Positions 1 to 5,713 of a stretch of DNA of 11,392 bases are shown here, piece after piece. Numbering within the stretch: the first letter of the stretch is position 1; each line of letters starts with the position of its first letter. The notes beneath the pieces are model-generated. The model was not told the origin of the DNA, did not search any database, and was given only the letters and a program-made list of their open reading frames with translations. Origin of the DNA: Prevotellaceae bacterium. GTDB taxonomy: Bacteria; Bacteroidota; Bacteroidia; Bacteroidales; UBA932. Made by a program: the position numbers and the translations under genes. The stretch spans positions 1-11,392 of the forward strand of contig JAISSE010000008.1 in NCBI GenBank assembly GCA_031273285.1, in the 5' to 3' direction.

Positions 1-257
1 GGATTATACTGATAGTGAACCGGAGAAGCCGGACATGCCAGATTGTAAATCTCGTCAACCTCGATATTGTACGGATTGATTATGTCATGTCTGACGATTT
101 CGAATTTCGGATACCGAAGCAAATCCGTTACGTTGGACTTTGAACCGGTGAAATAATTGTCGAGACATATAACCTCGTGCTTTTCAGCCAGTAATCGCGC
201 ACATAAATGAGAGCCTATAAAACCCGCTCCCCCTGTTACCAATATTCTTTTATTCAT
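1..257 (-). CDS. UDP-glucuronate decarboxylase (UDP-xylose synthase type), 5' end only
   Basis: This is the first 85 residues of an extended short-chain dehydrogenase/reductase; the rest lies beyond the window's left edge. I translated it by hand from the ATG at 257. It starts [20 protein letters not shown], the Rossmann NAD-binding GxxGxxG motif, continues with [10 protein letters not shown] at about residues 31-40, and then has [15 protein letters not shown] at residues 71-85. That last stretch is typical of UDP-glucuronate decarboxylases, which convert UDP-glucuronate to UDP-xylose (or the 4-keto-pentose) in the cytoplasm for surface polysaccharide synthesis. The catalytic Ser and YxxxK residues are not in view. 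The substrate call rests on the N-terminal motif alone, so another NAD-sugar epimerase/dehydratase is possible. It is probably transcribed separately from the lipoprotein gene upstream, because a terminator-like hairpin lies between them. Confidence 0.85.
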   Translation of the reverse strand, partial: MNKRILVTGGAGFIGSHLCARLLAEKHEVICLDNYFTGSKSNVTDLLRYPKFEIVRHDIINPYNIEVDEIYNLACPASPVHYQYN

Positions 258-554
258 AACCTGTAATTTCAATTAAAACGCGAAAGTACAAATAATAATT
301 CAATTGCCGAAATTTCGTCCGGCATCGGGCAAAAACGCTATTGTGAATTTCATGTTAAGGGATGCGACACAACAAGATTTACCGTGCATTCTTTGACATG
401 ACTTATATCCTTTATTTACAGATAAAACAATGCAACATTATTCCCATTTCTCCAAATATTTCAACAAAAAAAAGAGACTGTCCGAAAACTTACAAGACAG
501 CCTCTTTTCTTTTTTTACTTTACCGGACAGTAGTATAATTCAATATATCTTCCT
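258..554. other. Intergenic region between the lipoprotein gene and the decarboxylase gene
   Basis: No convincing gene. It holds a terminator-like hairpin at 470-508 and the presumed leader of the minus-strand decarboxylase gene. A near-match to the -7 box (TACTTTCG on the minus strand, 281-288) lies 24 bases before the decarboxylase ATG, but I see no -33 box at the right distance. A plus-strand open frame from 430 to 810 runs antisense through the lipoprotein gene and its repeats, and I do not believe it is coding. Confidence 0.6.
470..508 (-). terminator. Hairpin terminator after the lipoprotein gene
   Basis: The arms are AAAAGAGACTGTC (470-482) and GACAGCCTCTTTT (496-508), a 13-bp stem with one mismatch around a 13-base loop. 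Read on the minus strand, the second arm ends in a run of eight T residues. It begins 46 bases past the lipoprotein stop codon. The T-rich flank at 505-517 means it could also work on the plus strand, but no plus-strand gene needs it. Confidence 0.75.
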
Positions 555-1142
555 TTATTCATATTTGCGGCCAAGTTTTTCAGTCTCCTTCTGCCACTGT
601 TTTCTAACATCTGGAAACTGCTTGTCAAAACATTTACGCAATTCCTCATCAAGAAGAACGAACATTACGCCATGTTTTTCAATCTCGTTTTCAACCTCTT
701 GCCACTGCTTTTTAGCATTGGGAAACTGCTCGGCAAAACATTTACGCAAATCTTCATCAAGTAGAGTGAAATTGTTTGTGCGGTCAACGCCGGACATTAC
801 GGCATCATAATCAGACTCTTGAAAATCATTGGACAAAAATCCGTCTCTACTCAATTTATTGGACAAAAATTCGTCCTTATTCAATTTATATGTTACTTTT
901 TTACCGTCGTAATCGAGGTTTGACCAATACAGTGCCAAAAATCTGTACATGGCGTCTTTTTCTTCTTCCGCAGGTGTTATTTCCCTAACTATCGCGATCA
1001 CATTCTCTCGAACTTGTTCGGGCAATGTAATTGTGAGGGTTTTAGTTTCTTTCACATCACGGTCATGTCCTTTGTACTCTTTGCAAGAAAATACGATGCT
1101 CCCGACAGATAAACAGACTAACAAAAATTTCAATGCTTTCAT
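555..1142 (-). CDS. Small repeat-containing lipoprotein of unknown function
   Basis: A 195-residue protein I cannot assign to a family. It starts MKALKFLLVCLSVGSIVFSC, a lipoprotein signal peptide with the probable lipidated Cys at residue 20; an upstream ATG at 1160 would add six residues, and I prefer 1142 because it gives a compact signal peptide. The mature part is charged and probably helical. Two internal duplications are visible: a decapeptide pair, KLNKDEFLSN and KLSRDGFLSN (about residues 86-105), and a C-terminal pair of about 36 and 32 residues (about 125-160 and 161-192), each containing LLDE[DE]LRKCF and QFPxxxKQWQ. Expected location is the periplasmic face of the inner or outer membrane, or the cell surface. 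It has its own promoter and terminator, so it is likely monocistronic. No enzyme motif is seen; I infer only a structural or binding role. Confidence 0.8.
   Translation of the reverse strand: MKALKFLLVCLSVGSIVFSCKEYKGHDRDVKETKTLTITLPEQVRENVIAIVREITPAEEEKDAMYRFLALYWSNLDYDGKKVTYKLNKDEFLSNKLSRDGFLSNDFQESDYDAVMSGVDRTNNFTLLDEDLRKCFAEQFPNAKKQWQEVENEIEKHGVMFVLLDEELRKCFDKQFPDVRKQWQKETEKLGRKYE
567..770 (-). repeat. Tandem ~36-residue coding repeat in the lipoprotein C-terminus
   Basis: Bases 663-770 and 567-662 encode two copies of the same unit. The copies share LLDE[DE]LRKCF, then QFP and KQWQ, with conservative differences between them. The DNA copies lie 108 bases apart and differ mainly at synonymous or conservative positions, which points to a duplication that is not very old and is under protein-level constraint. 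Confidence 0.8.
829..888 (-). repeat. 30-bp tandem repeat, two copies, in the lipoprotein gene
   Basis: Bases 829-858 and 859-888 are directly adjacent and nearly identical; on the plus strand both begin TTGGACAAAAAT and end CAATTTA. They encode ten residues each (KLNKDEFLSN and KLSRDGFLSN). The length is a multiple of three, so gain or loss of a copy would keep the reading frame. Confidence 0.85.
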
Positions 1143-1206
1143 AATATCACTTTTTATCATTTGAAAATAAAATACTTATAAAATTATTCCCTGTAATTAA
1201 TTAATG

Positions 1207-1237
1207 CAAAATTAGACTTTCCTGTTTTACTGTGCAA
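1207..1237 (-). promoter_or_regulatory. Bacteroidota-type promoter of the lipoprotein gene
   Basis: On the minus strand the -7 box TAATTTTG (1207-1214) matches TAnnTTTG exactly, and a TTG -33 box (1235-1237) lies 20 bases upstream. The predicted start point would leave an untranslated leader of about 55-60 bases before the ATG at 1142. Confidence 0.65.
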
Positions 1238-1251
1238 GACGCAATTGCGTC
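1238..1251. promoter_or_regulatory. Perfect 14-bp palindrome abutting the -33 box (candidate operator)
   Basis: GACGCAATTGCGTC is perfectly self-complementary and ends on the base next to the TTG -33 box of the lipoprotein promoter. No T-run follows it, so it does not look like a terminator for the LuxR gene that ends at 1285. Its position suits a dimeric activator or repressor. The cognate protein is unknown; the LuxR-type regulator just upstream is a guess. Confidence 0.5.
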
Positions 1252-1284
1252 GAATTTTCATATCGGGAATTTTGCGATATATTT

Positions 1285-2064
1285 TTAACGATTATCGAAT
1301 AATTTCAGATGATTTGAAGCAACCACAACAGCCTGTTCCATACTGTCCACACCAAGTTTTTTGTAAAGTTCGGGAATTACATGTCTTATTCGCTGATATG
1401 ATATGCAAAGTTCGCCTGCAATCTGCTGTTGATCAAGTCCCTGCTTGGCGAGCCTCAGTATCATTTTATCCCGTTCATCCAAATTTAAACCTTCCTGCGT
1501 CTCCCACCTGCGACTTGGCAACGAATATTTATCAAACTTTTCAGTGTCGTTAAAATAAACTCCCAGATTACCCGAATTGCGCTCTCCCGAAATAGTTAAT
1601 CGGCAAATACCATAACGGATTTTTGTATCAATAAATATCGGCTTCATTCTATAGCAGATCATCAAATAGTGTTGTCTTTCATGTAATTGAAAATAGTTCT
1701 TCATCCTGAGAGTAAAATAAAAATATTCGATTCGGGATTGTATTTCTTTTTCAACGATATACGGGCTGTTTAATATTGCACGATGTATTTGTATCAACAG
1801 GGAAATATCTTCTTCGTACACTATTTCGGAAAAAAAATCATACCCCAACCGTTTGGCATCTTCATAAGAAGCCCCACAAAGAAATATGTTACGATTGGAA
1901 ACAAGCAATAAACATCGCTCTTTGAAATCTATAACAAGTGTGCCTCCAACACACAGCGAAGATAAATCACTGATTCCACGCAGATAACTTATAATATCGA
2001 AATCGCCCGTTTCTTTGGATATCTGCGATTCGTCTATCTCATAAAAAAATTGTGATACCATCAT
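1285..2064 (-). CDS. PAS-like sensor / LuxR-type transcriptional regulator
   Basis: About 259 residues. Residues ~193-255 form a LuxR/GerE helix-turn-helix: LNLDERDKMILRLAKQGLD, then QQIAGELCIS, then a recognition-helix region YQRIRHVIPELYKKLGV, with the usual spacing. The N-terminal half resembles a PAS sensor: SNRNIFLCGASYEDAKRLG, then DFFSEIVYEEDISLL, around residues 56-90. No phospho-acceptor receiver domain is visible, so it probably senses a ligand or partner directly. The start is the ATG pair at 2064/2061; the frame stays open further upstream to 2385, but that part lies inside the DUF2264 gene and reads as low-complexity shadow. It begins 8 bases after the DUF2264 stop codon, so the two are probably co-transcribed. 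Targets are unknown. It likely binds DNA as a dimer in the cytoplasm. Confidence 0.85.
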   Translation of the reverse strand: MMVSQFFYEIDESQISKETGDFDIISYLRGISDLSSLCVGGTLVIDFKERCLLLVSNRNIFLCGASYEDAKRLGYDFFSEIVYEEDISLLIQIHRAILNSPYIVEKEIQSRIEYFYFTLRMKNYFQLHERQHYLMICYRMKPIFIDTKIRYGICRLTISGERNSGNLGVYFNDTEKFDKYSLPSRRWETQEGLNLDERDKMILRLAKQGLDQQQIAGELCISYQRIRHVIPELYKKLGVDSMEQAVVVASNHLKLFDNR

Positions 2065-2072
2065 AAATATCA

Positions 2073-3275
2073 CTATCTTATTGCCCCGTCTTTGGGAAAC
2101 GATTCTCCGTCCCATGCCTTTTGGGAAGTCCATTTTTCGGGGGGCGACGTCCAGAACTGGTCGTCGGCAGGCAGTCCGAGAGGCAGGAAAACGAAAGCCG
2201 TCAGATATAGACTGCCGGTATTGGTATAACTGTCGGCAATTTCGGGCTGATGACCGGCGAATCCGAGTTGCAGAAAACCCGATTTGTCGAAATTTCCCTT
2301 TTGTGCAAACATCCTTTTCATCACCGTTGTTAATGCATTGCGTACCTGTCCGGACGTCAGTTCTTTCGGCAAGCCGTATTTCCATGCCGACAGCGCCACG
2401 GTCTGGAACACTCCCATACGGTATGTGATTGAACGTCCGACAGGCGGGAATGTGCCTTCCGGAGAAATCATGCGTTCCAGCGACACATTGAATCTCTGCA
2501 TACGTTCCAGCGCGGTTTCGAAAGATATGGCGGAATTTTTCCTGCCGCGTTTCAGAATTTCCACGATTTCCACAGTCATCGGATGGATTACAAAACCGCC
2601 GTAATAGTTGTATGCAAACCTGTTACCGTCCGAATACCAGCCGTCGCCGACATACCATTCATCCATTTTTCTGATTGTAACATCAATTGCAAACATGTCA
2701 TGTTCTTCGCCGATTGAGAACAGAAAAGCCTCGATTGTCGCCCTGAAAAGCAGCCAGTTGTTATAGCCGGGGACTATGCGCCTCAAGCCCTTGAACTCAT
2801 CGACATATCGCTGTTTTGTCGTTTCGTCGAGAGGCTCCCAAAACGTTTTCGGCGCACGGATAAAACTTTGAGCCAGAAAAGCGGCGTCCACAAGAGCCTG
2901 TCCCTGCCCCTGCCAGAGAAGATAATCCGGGCTGTCGGGATTGACGGCACTGGCATAACTCAAAAGCGCCCATTCTCTTAGCTGCTTTCTACGTTTGCCT
3001 TCCGGCGTGTCGTCGTCGGGCAGCGCCAGCCAGGGCACGATGCCGTTCATCAGTCGTCCGAAAGCCTCCAGATAAGCCACGTTTTTATCGCGACCGTCCC
3101 ATTTGGGGCTGACTTCCAGAGGCATGTTTTTCCTTAATTCGCCTCTGCTCATGCTGCTCAATATCGGAGCAGCCGTTTCGTAAGCCAGATTTGCCCAGTA
3201 TTCCCTGTCGGACAGCTGAGCCGTTATCGTCAGGCACATAAATAATATCGAAACCGACAAAAGTAATGATTTCAT
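2073..3275 (-). CDS. Exported DUF2264 family protein, putative glycoside hydrolase
   Basis: 400 residues with a cleavable signal peptide (MKSLLLSVSILFMCLTITAQ; probable cut near residue 19), so it acts in the periplasm or outside. Stretches I recognise from the DUF2264 family are DREYWANLAYETAAPIL near the N-terminus, YLEAFGRLMNGIVPWL (~68-83), YNNWLLFRATIEAFL (~171-185), WYVGDGWYSDGNRFAYNYYG (~208-227), RSITYRMGVFQ (~282-292) and FAGHQPEIADSYTNTGSLYL near the C-terminus. The fold is expected to be an (alpha/alpha) barrel. From memory, some relatives are placed in CAZy family GH154 with beta-glucuronidase activity; substrate here is unproven. Length is normal for a single-domain member. It is first in an operon with the LuxR-type regulator and has a strong promoter motif 27 bases upstream of its ATG. 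Confidence 0.82.
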   Translation of the reverse strand: MKSLLLSVSILFMCLTITAQLSDREYWANLAYETAAPILSSMSRGELRKNMPLEVSPKWDGRDKNVAYLEAFGRLMNGIVPWLALPDDDTPEGKRRKQLREWALLSYASAVNPDSPDYLLWQGQGQALVDAAFLAQSFIRAPKTFWEPLDETTKQRYVDEFKGLRRIVPGYNNWLLFRATIEAFLFSIGEEHDMFAIDVTIRKMDEWYVGDGWYSDGNRFAYNYYGGFVIHPMTVEIVEILKRGRKNSAISFETALERMQRFNVSLERMISPEGTFPPVGRSITYRMGVFQTVALSAWKYGLPKELTSGQVRNALTTVMKRMFAQKGNFDKSGFLQLGFAGHQPEIADSYTNTGSLYLTAFVFLPLGLPADDQFWTSPPEKWTSQKAWDGESFPKDGAIR

Positions 3276-3301
3276 ATACGAAAATGTTTTAATTTCGGAT
3301 G

Positions 3302-3333
3302 CAAAAATACATAAATTTATGTGTATTCCAAAA
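3302..3333 (-). promoter_or_regulatory. Bacteroidota-type promoter of the DUF2264-LuxR operon
   Basis: On the minus strand TATTTTTG (3302-3309) is an exact TAnnTTTG -7 box, and TTTTG (3329-3333) is the -33 box, 19 bases away. The ATG lies 26 bases downstream of the -7 box, so the leader is short. The -33 box sits two bases from the outer arm of the long inverted repeat. Confidence 0.75.
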
Positions 3334-3335
3334 TG

Positions 3336-3488
3336 AAAAGCTGTCTCGAAAGCAATTCGGCATGCGGATGACGCAGATTTTAAGGATTTACGCAGATTTT
3401 TATTTGTTTGATAATATGGCGCTGATTTTTATTTATCTGCGTAAATCTTTAAAATCTGCGTCATCTGCGTGCTTTCAAGACGGCCTTT
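3336..3488. repeat. Long imperfect inverted repeat between divergent genes
   Basis: The core arms are 3367-3397 and 3435-3465, 31 bp each with a single mismatch, around a 37-base centre. They are built from the phrase ACGCAGATTT with an A-rich bridge to TTTACGCAGAT. Outer arms also pair: AAAAGCTGTCTCGAAAGC from 3336 against GCTTTCAAGACGGCCTTTT ending at 3489, with a few mismatches and an unpaired stretch (AATTCGG) between outer and inner arms on the left. The whole could fold into a hairpin of about 150 bases. It resembles intergenic palindromic repeats I associate with Bacteroidota genomes (REP- or MITE-like). No transposase or gene is inside; short open frames across it are by-products of the repeat. 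Confidence 0.8.
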
Positions 3489-3516
3489 TAAAAACACAAT
3501 ATTTAAAAAAATTGGT

Positions 3517-3524
3517 TAATTTTG
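3517..3524 (+). promoter_or_regulatory. -7 promoter box of the lgt pair
   Basis: TAATTTTG is an exact TAnnTTTG match 38 bases before the first lgt ATG. I do not see a clear TTG -33 box at 19-21 bases upstream; the sequence there is A/T-rich, just outside the inverted repeat. Moderate support from position and motif. Confidence 0.5.
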
Positions 3525-3562
3525 CAGTCAGGATAATAGTCGTTAATATAATATAAAATATT

Positions 3563-4507
3563 ATGATACATGAACTTTTGTATATAGAATGGGACGTTTC
3601 GCCTTATATTTTCGAATTTGGAGGGTTCGGACTCCGATGGTACAGCCTGATGTTTGTCTTTGCTTTCATGTTCGGAATGTTTATTTACAAAAAAATGCTT
3701 ATAAGGGACAGAAAGCCTCTTTCTCTGCTGGAAAACATACTTATTCCCGTGTTTCTCGGAACATTTCTGGGCGCGCGTCTGGGGCATTATCTTTTCTATC
3801 AGCCCGATTATTTTATCACTCATTTCTGGTCGATATTTATCCCGGTCGAAAACGGGAAATTTGTCGGATTTCAGGGACTGGCAAGTCACGGCGCGGCGAT
3901 AGGGATTTTGCTGGGACTGTATTATTACAGTCGAAAAAACAGGCTGCCCTATCTGTGGGTTTTGGACAGAATAGTGATAACCATAGCGCTGGCAGGTTTT
4001 TTTATCAGGATGGGAAATCTCATGAACTCCGAAATCATAGGTCATACGACCGATATGCCGTGGGGATTTGTGTTTGTGAGGGATACGGACTACAGGGACA
4101 TGCTTCCCCGGCATCCTTCCCAGATATACGAAGCGCTTTCGTATCTGGCGATTTTTGTAATTCTTTATCTTTTGTATCTGAAAAAGCGGCGTCCTTTACG
4201 CGACGGAGTTATTTTCTCCCTGTTCCTGATTCTGCTGTTCGGCTCACGTTTTTTCATCGAATTTTTCAAGGAGGTACAGGTGGCTTTCGAGCAAAAATTA
4301 CCGCTGGATATGGGACAGTGGCTAAGTATTCCGCTGATTGTCGCGGGTTTTGTTATACTGATACTTTTATACAGGAAAGGATTGACCGTCGAGCCGCAGC
4401 CAGAACCCGAACCCGTACCGGCGGAAACCAAACCGGTAAAGCCCGGACAAAAACCCGCGTCGGGACGGGCGGCGCACAAATCGGGGACTGGACACAAACG
4501 CAAGTAA
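3563..4507 (+). CDS. lgt: Prolipoprotein diacylglyceryl transferase, first copy
   Basis: 314 residues, polytopic inner-membrane enzyme that moves diacylglycerol from phosphatidylglycerol to the lipobox cysteine of prelipoproteins, the first step of lipoprotein maturation. Family landmarks: LRWYSLM (~24-30), GARLGHYLFY (~70-79), LASHGAA (His109), the Lgt signature FIRMGNLMNSEIIG (Arg149, Asn152, Glu157), HPSQIYEA (Glu190) and SRFFIEFFKE (Arg229, Glu233). These align with E. coli His103, Arg143, Asn146, Glu151, Glu202, Arg239 and Glu243, so it should be active. The C-terminal segment VQVAFEQKLPLDMGQWLSIP is the usual Bacteroidota form. Unusual is a ~40-residue Pro/Glu then Lys/Arg-rich tail after about residue 273, predicted to be outside the membrane. 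The second lgt copy starts 10 bases after its stop codon. Confidence 0.95.
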   Translation: MIHELLYIEWDVSPYIFEFGGFGLRWYSLMFVFAFMFGMFIYKKMLIRDRKPLSLLENILIPVFLGTFLGARLGHYLFYQPDYFITHFWSIFIPVENGKFVGFQGLASHGAAIGILLGLYYYSRKNRLPYLWVLDRIVITIALAGFFIRMGNLMNSEIIGHTTDMPWGFVFVRDTDYRDMLPRHPSQIYEALSYLAIFVILYLLYLKKRRPLRDGVIFSLFLILLFGSRFFIEFFKEVQVAFEQKLPLDMGQWLSIPLIVAGFVILILLYRKGLTVEPQPEPEPVPAETKPVKPGQKPASGRAAHKSGTGHKRK

Positions 4508-4517
4508 TGCCCTGCGG

Positions 4518-5339
4518 ATGACTGTTTTCAGCTGCTACATCAGATGGGATGTTTCGCCCGAAATTTTTTCTGTCGGACAGTTAAGCGTGCGTTACTACGG
4601 TTTACTGATGGTTGTTGCTTTCCTGACGGCTTCGTTCGTGTTTTACCGGATACTGAAACACGAGGGAGAATCGCTGTTTCTGTTGCCCGTTACGGCTAAT
4701 GCGGTGTTTCTGGGAACATTAATCGGCGCCCGACTCGGAGAATGTCTGTTTTATTTCCCCGAATATTATCTGAAAAATCCTCTGGAAATAATCTTTCCCT
4801 TCCGAAACGGAGAATACACCGGCATAGGAGGTTTGTCGAGCCACGGAGCGGCTTTTGCCATACTTGCCTTCCTGTTTTTCACGGCGAAAAACATCAAAAA
4901 ACCTGCATTCTGGCTTATCGACAGAGTATGTGTAACGATACCTCCGGCGGCATTTTTCATACGTCTGGGCAATCTCATGAACTCCGAAATACTTGGAACG
5001 GAAACGTCCGTGCCGTGGGGATTTATCTTTGAACGGAGAGGGGAAGATTTTCCGCGACATCCGGTGCAGTTGTACGAGGCGTTCTGTTATCTGATTGTGT
5101 TTTTTGTGATTTGGAAATTCTACCGGACAAAGCGACACAAAGTCCGGCAGGGTACCGTCTCCGGTCTGTTTTTGATACTGATTTTTTTCCCGCGATTTAT
5201 ACTGGAAATCTTCAAAGCGCCTATCAGTGAGTTTGACAGTTATTCATTTTTCAGTACTGGTCAATATTTAAGCCTGTTTTTTGTTTTCGCGGGAATAGCG
5301 CTCCTTACTTTTCTGTCGATGGAGAAGAGAGAAAGTTGA
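4518..5339 (+). CDS. lgt: Prolipoprotein diacylglyceryl transferase paralogue, second copy
   Basis: 273 residues, clearly homologous to the preceding copy and in the same order of landmarks: VRYYGLL (~24-30), GARLGECLFY (~70-79), LSSHGAA (His109), FIRLGNLMNSEILG (Arg149, Asn152, Glu157), HPVQLYEA (Glu187) and PRFILEIFK (Arg226, Glu230). All residues I would call essential by E. coli numbering are kept, so it is not an obvious pseudogene. It differs in the loop after the last arginine, where the first copy has VQVAFEQKLPLDMGQ and this one has a divergent Ser/Phe-rich segment (APISEFDSYSFFSTGQ), and it lacks the charged tail. The pair is probably one transcript. The two proteins have diverged substantially, so the duplication is old. 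It may act on a different substrate set or be a spare; sequence alone cannot tell. Confidence 0.9.
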   Translation: MTVFSCYIRWDVSPEIFSVGQLSVRYYGLLMVVAFLTASFVFYRILKHEGESLFLLPVTANAVFLGTLIGARLGECLFYFPEYYLKNPLEIIFPFRNGEYTGIGGLSSHGAAFAILAFLFFTAKNIKKPAFWLIDRVCVTIPPAAFFIRLGNLMNSEILGTETSVPWGFIFERRGEDFPRHPVQLYEAFCYLIVFFVIWKFYRTKRHKVRQGTVSGLFLILIFFPRFILEIFKAPISEFDSYSFFSTGQYLSLFFVFAGIALLTFLSMEKRES

Positions 5340-5480
5340 AGAAGTTGTCTTATACCAAGTTGCTATCAAACAGCATACAAAGCGTAGGGCAATATTCTGT
5401 TAATCACGGATTAATAAGTTTTACCATAATTATAATAACAAAGTTTTGGTATCAGCAATTTATTACGGCGAAGATGCTGC

Positions 5481-5508
5481 ATGTAGAGACATGGCGCACC
5501 ACGTCTCC
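5481..5508. repeat. Imperfect palindrome in the lgt-pyrB spacer
   Basis: GTAGAGACATGG and its imperfect complement CCACGTCTCCAC face each other across a few bases. It resembles short intergenic palindromes built on GTAGAGACGTGG that recur in some genomes. Function unknown. Confidence 0.45.
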
Positions 5509-5548
5509 ACGACGACAATCACACAGCGCGAGGTTTCTGCACCTGCGG

Positions 5549-5584
5549 CAAATCCCGCAAATTCTGCAAATCCCGTAAAATCCG
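5549..5584. repeat. Four degenerate 9-base tandem units
   Basis: Successive units read CAAATCCCG, CAAATTCTG, CAAATCCCG and TAAAATCCG. Units one and three are identical. This looks like a decayed short tandem repeat, not a gene or operator. Confidence 0.55.
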
Positions 5585-5592
5585 TGTACCGA

Positions 5593-5620
5593 TTTTCAAT
5601 TTTCACTTTTCAATTTTCAC
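5593..5620. repeat. Duplicated 14-mer
   Basis: TTTTCAATTTTCAC occurs twice back to back (5593-5606 and 5607-5620). It is A/T-rich and lies just upstream of the weak A/T stem and T-run. No assigned role. Confidence 0.7.
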
Positions 5621-5659
5621 TTATATTGTGGTGTTAATCAAATATAAAGATAATTTTTT
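5621..5659 (+). terminator. Weak A/T-only stem followed by a T-run
   Basis: TTATATT (5621-5627) can pair with AATATAA (5641-5647) and eight T residues follow within a few bases (5652-5661 region). The stem has no G-C pair, so stability is low. It could end the lgt transcript or be chance. Confidence 0.25.
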
Positions 5660-5713
5660 TTCGTATGTCGATTCTTTTGAGTTATTTTGCACGAGCAACA
5701 TAATTGTAAAAAG

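Larger units (their letters stand above)
5340..5713. other. Repeat-rich non-coding spacer before pyrB
   Basis: 374 bases with no believable gene; an open frame at about 5336-5578 has no family resemblance and a poor TTG start overlapping the lgt stop. It contains a short imperfect palindrome (5481-5508), four 9-base units (5549-5584), a duplicated 14-mer (5593-5620) and an A/T-only stem before a T-run (5621-5659). The pyrB promoter should lie at its right end: TTATTTTG (5682-5689) is one base off the TAnnTTTG consensus, 24 bases before the pyrB ATG, without a clear -33 box. Confidence 0.6.

Noticed and set aside
430-810. 126-residue plus-strand open frame
   Set aside because: It runs antisense through the terminator and the lipoprotein repeats; its own internal repetition is just the mirror of those repeats.
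829-888. CRISPR-like direct repeats
   Set aside because: Only two copies, directly adjacent with no spacer, and in frame within a coding sequence.
2065-2385. Extended N-terminus of the LuxR-type regulator
   Set aside because: The frame is open upstream, but this part lies within the DUF2264 coding sequence, has Arg/Ser/Cys-rich shadow composition, and the ATG pair at 2064/2061 gives a normal-length protein just after the DUF2264 stop.
3299-3556. 85-residue plus-strand open frame in the divergent spacer
   Set aside because: It consists mostly of the inverted repeat and overlaps both promoter motifs.
3589-4521. 310-residue plus-strand open frame over the first lgt
   Set aside because: It covers lgt almost completely in another frame, has no family resemblance, and is rich in Arg, Gly and Ser as expected of a shadow. 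The lgt frame has all catalytic motifs.
5352-5455. ATACCAA and TTGGTAT as arms of a hairpin in the lgt-pyrB spacer
   Set aside because: Only seven bases pair, about 90 bases apart, and the neighbouring matching words are in the wrong order to extend the stem.
5336-5578. 80-residue open frame after the second lgt
   Set aside because: It uses a TTG overlapping the lgt stop, ends in the degenerate 9-base repeats, and resembles no family.
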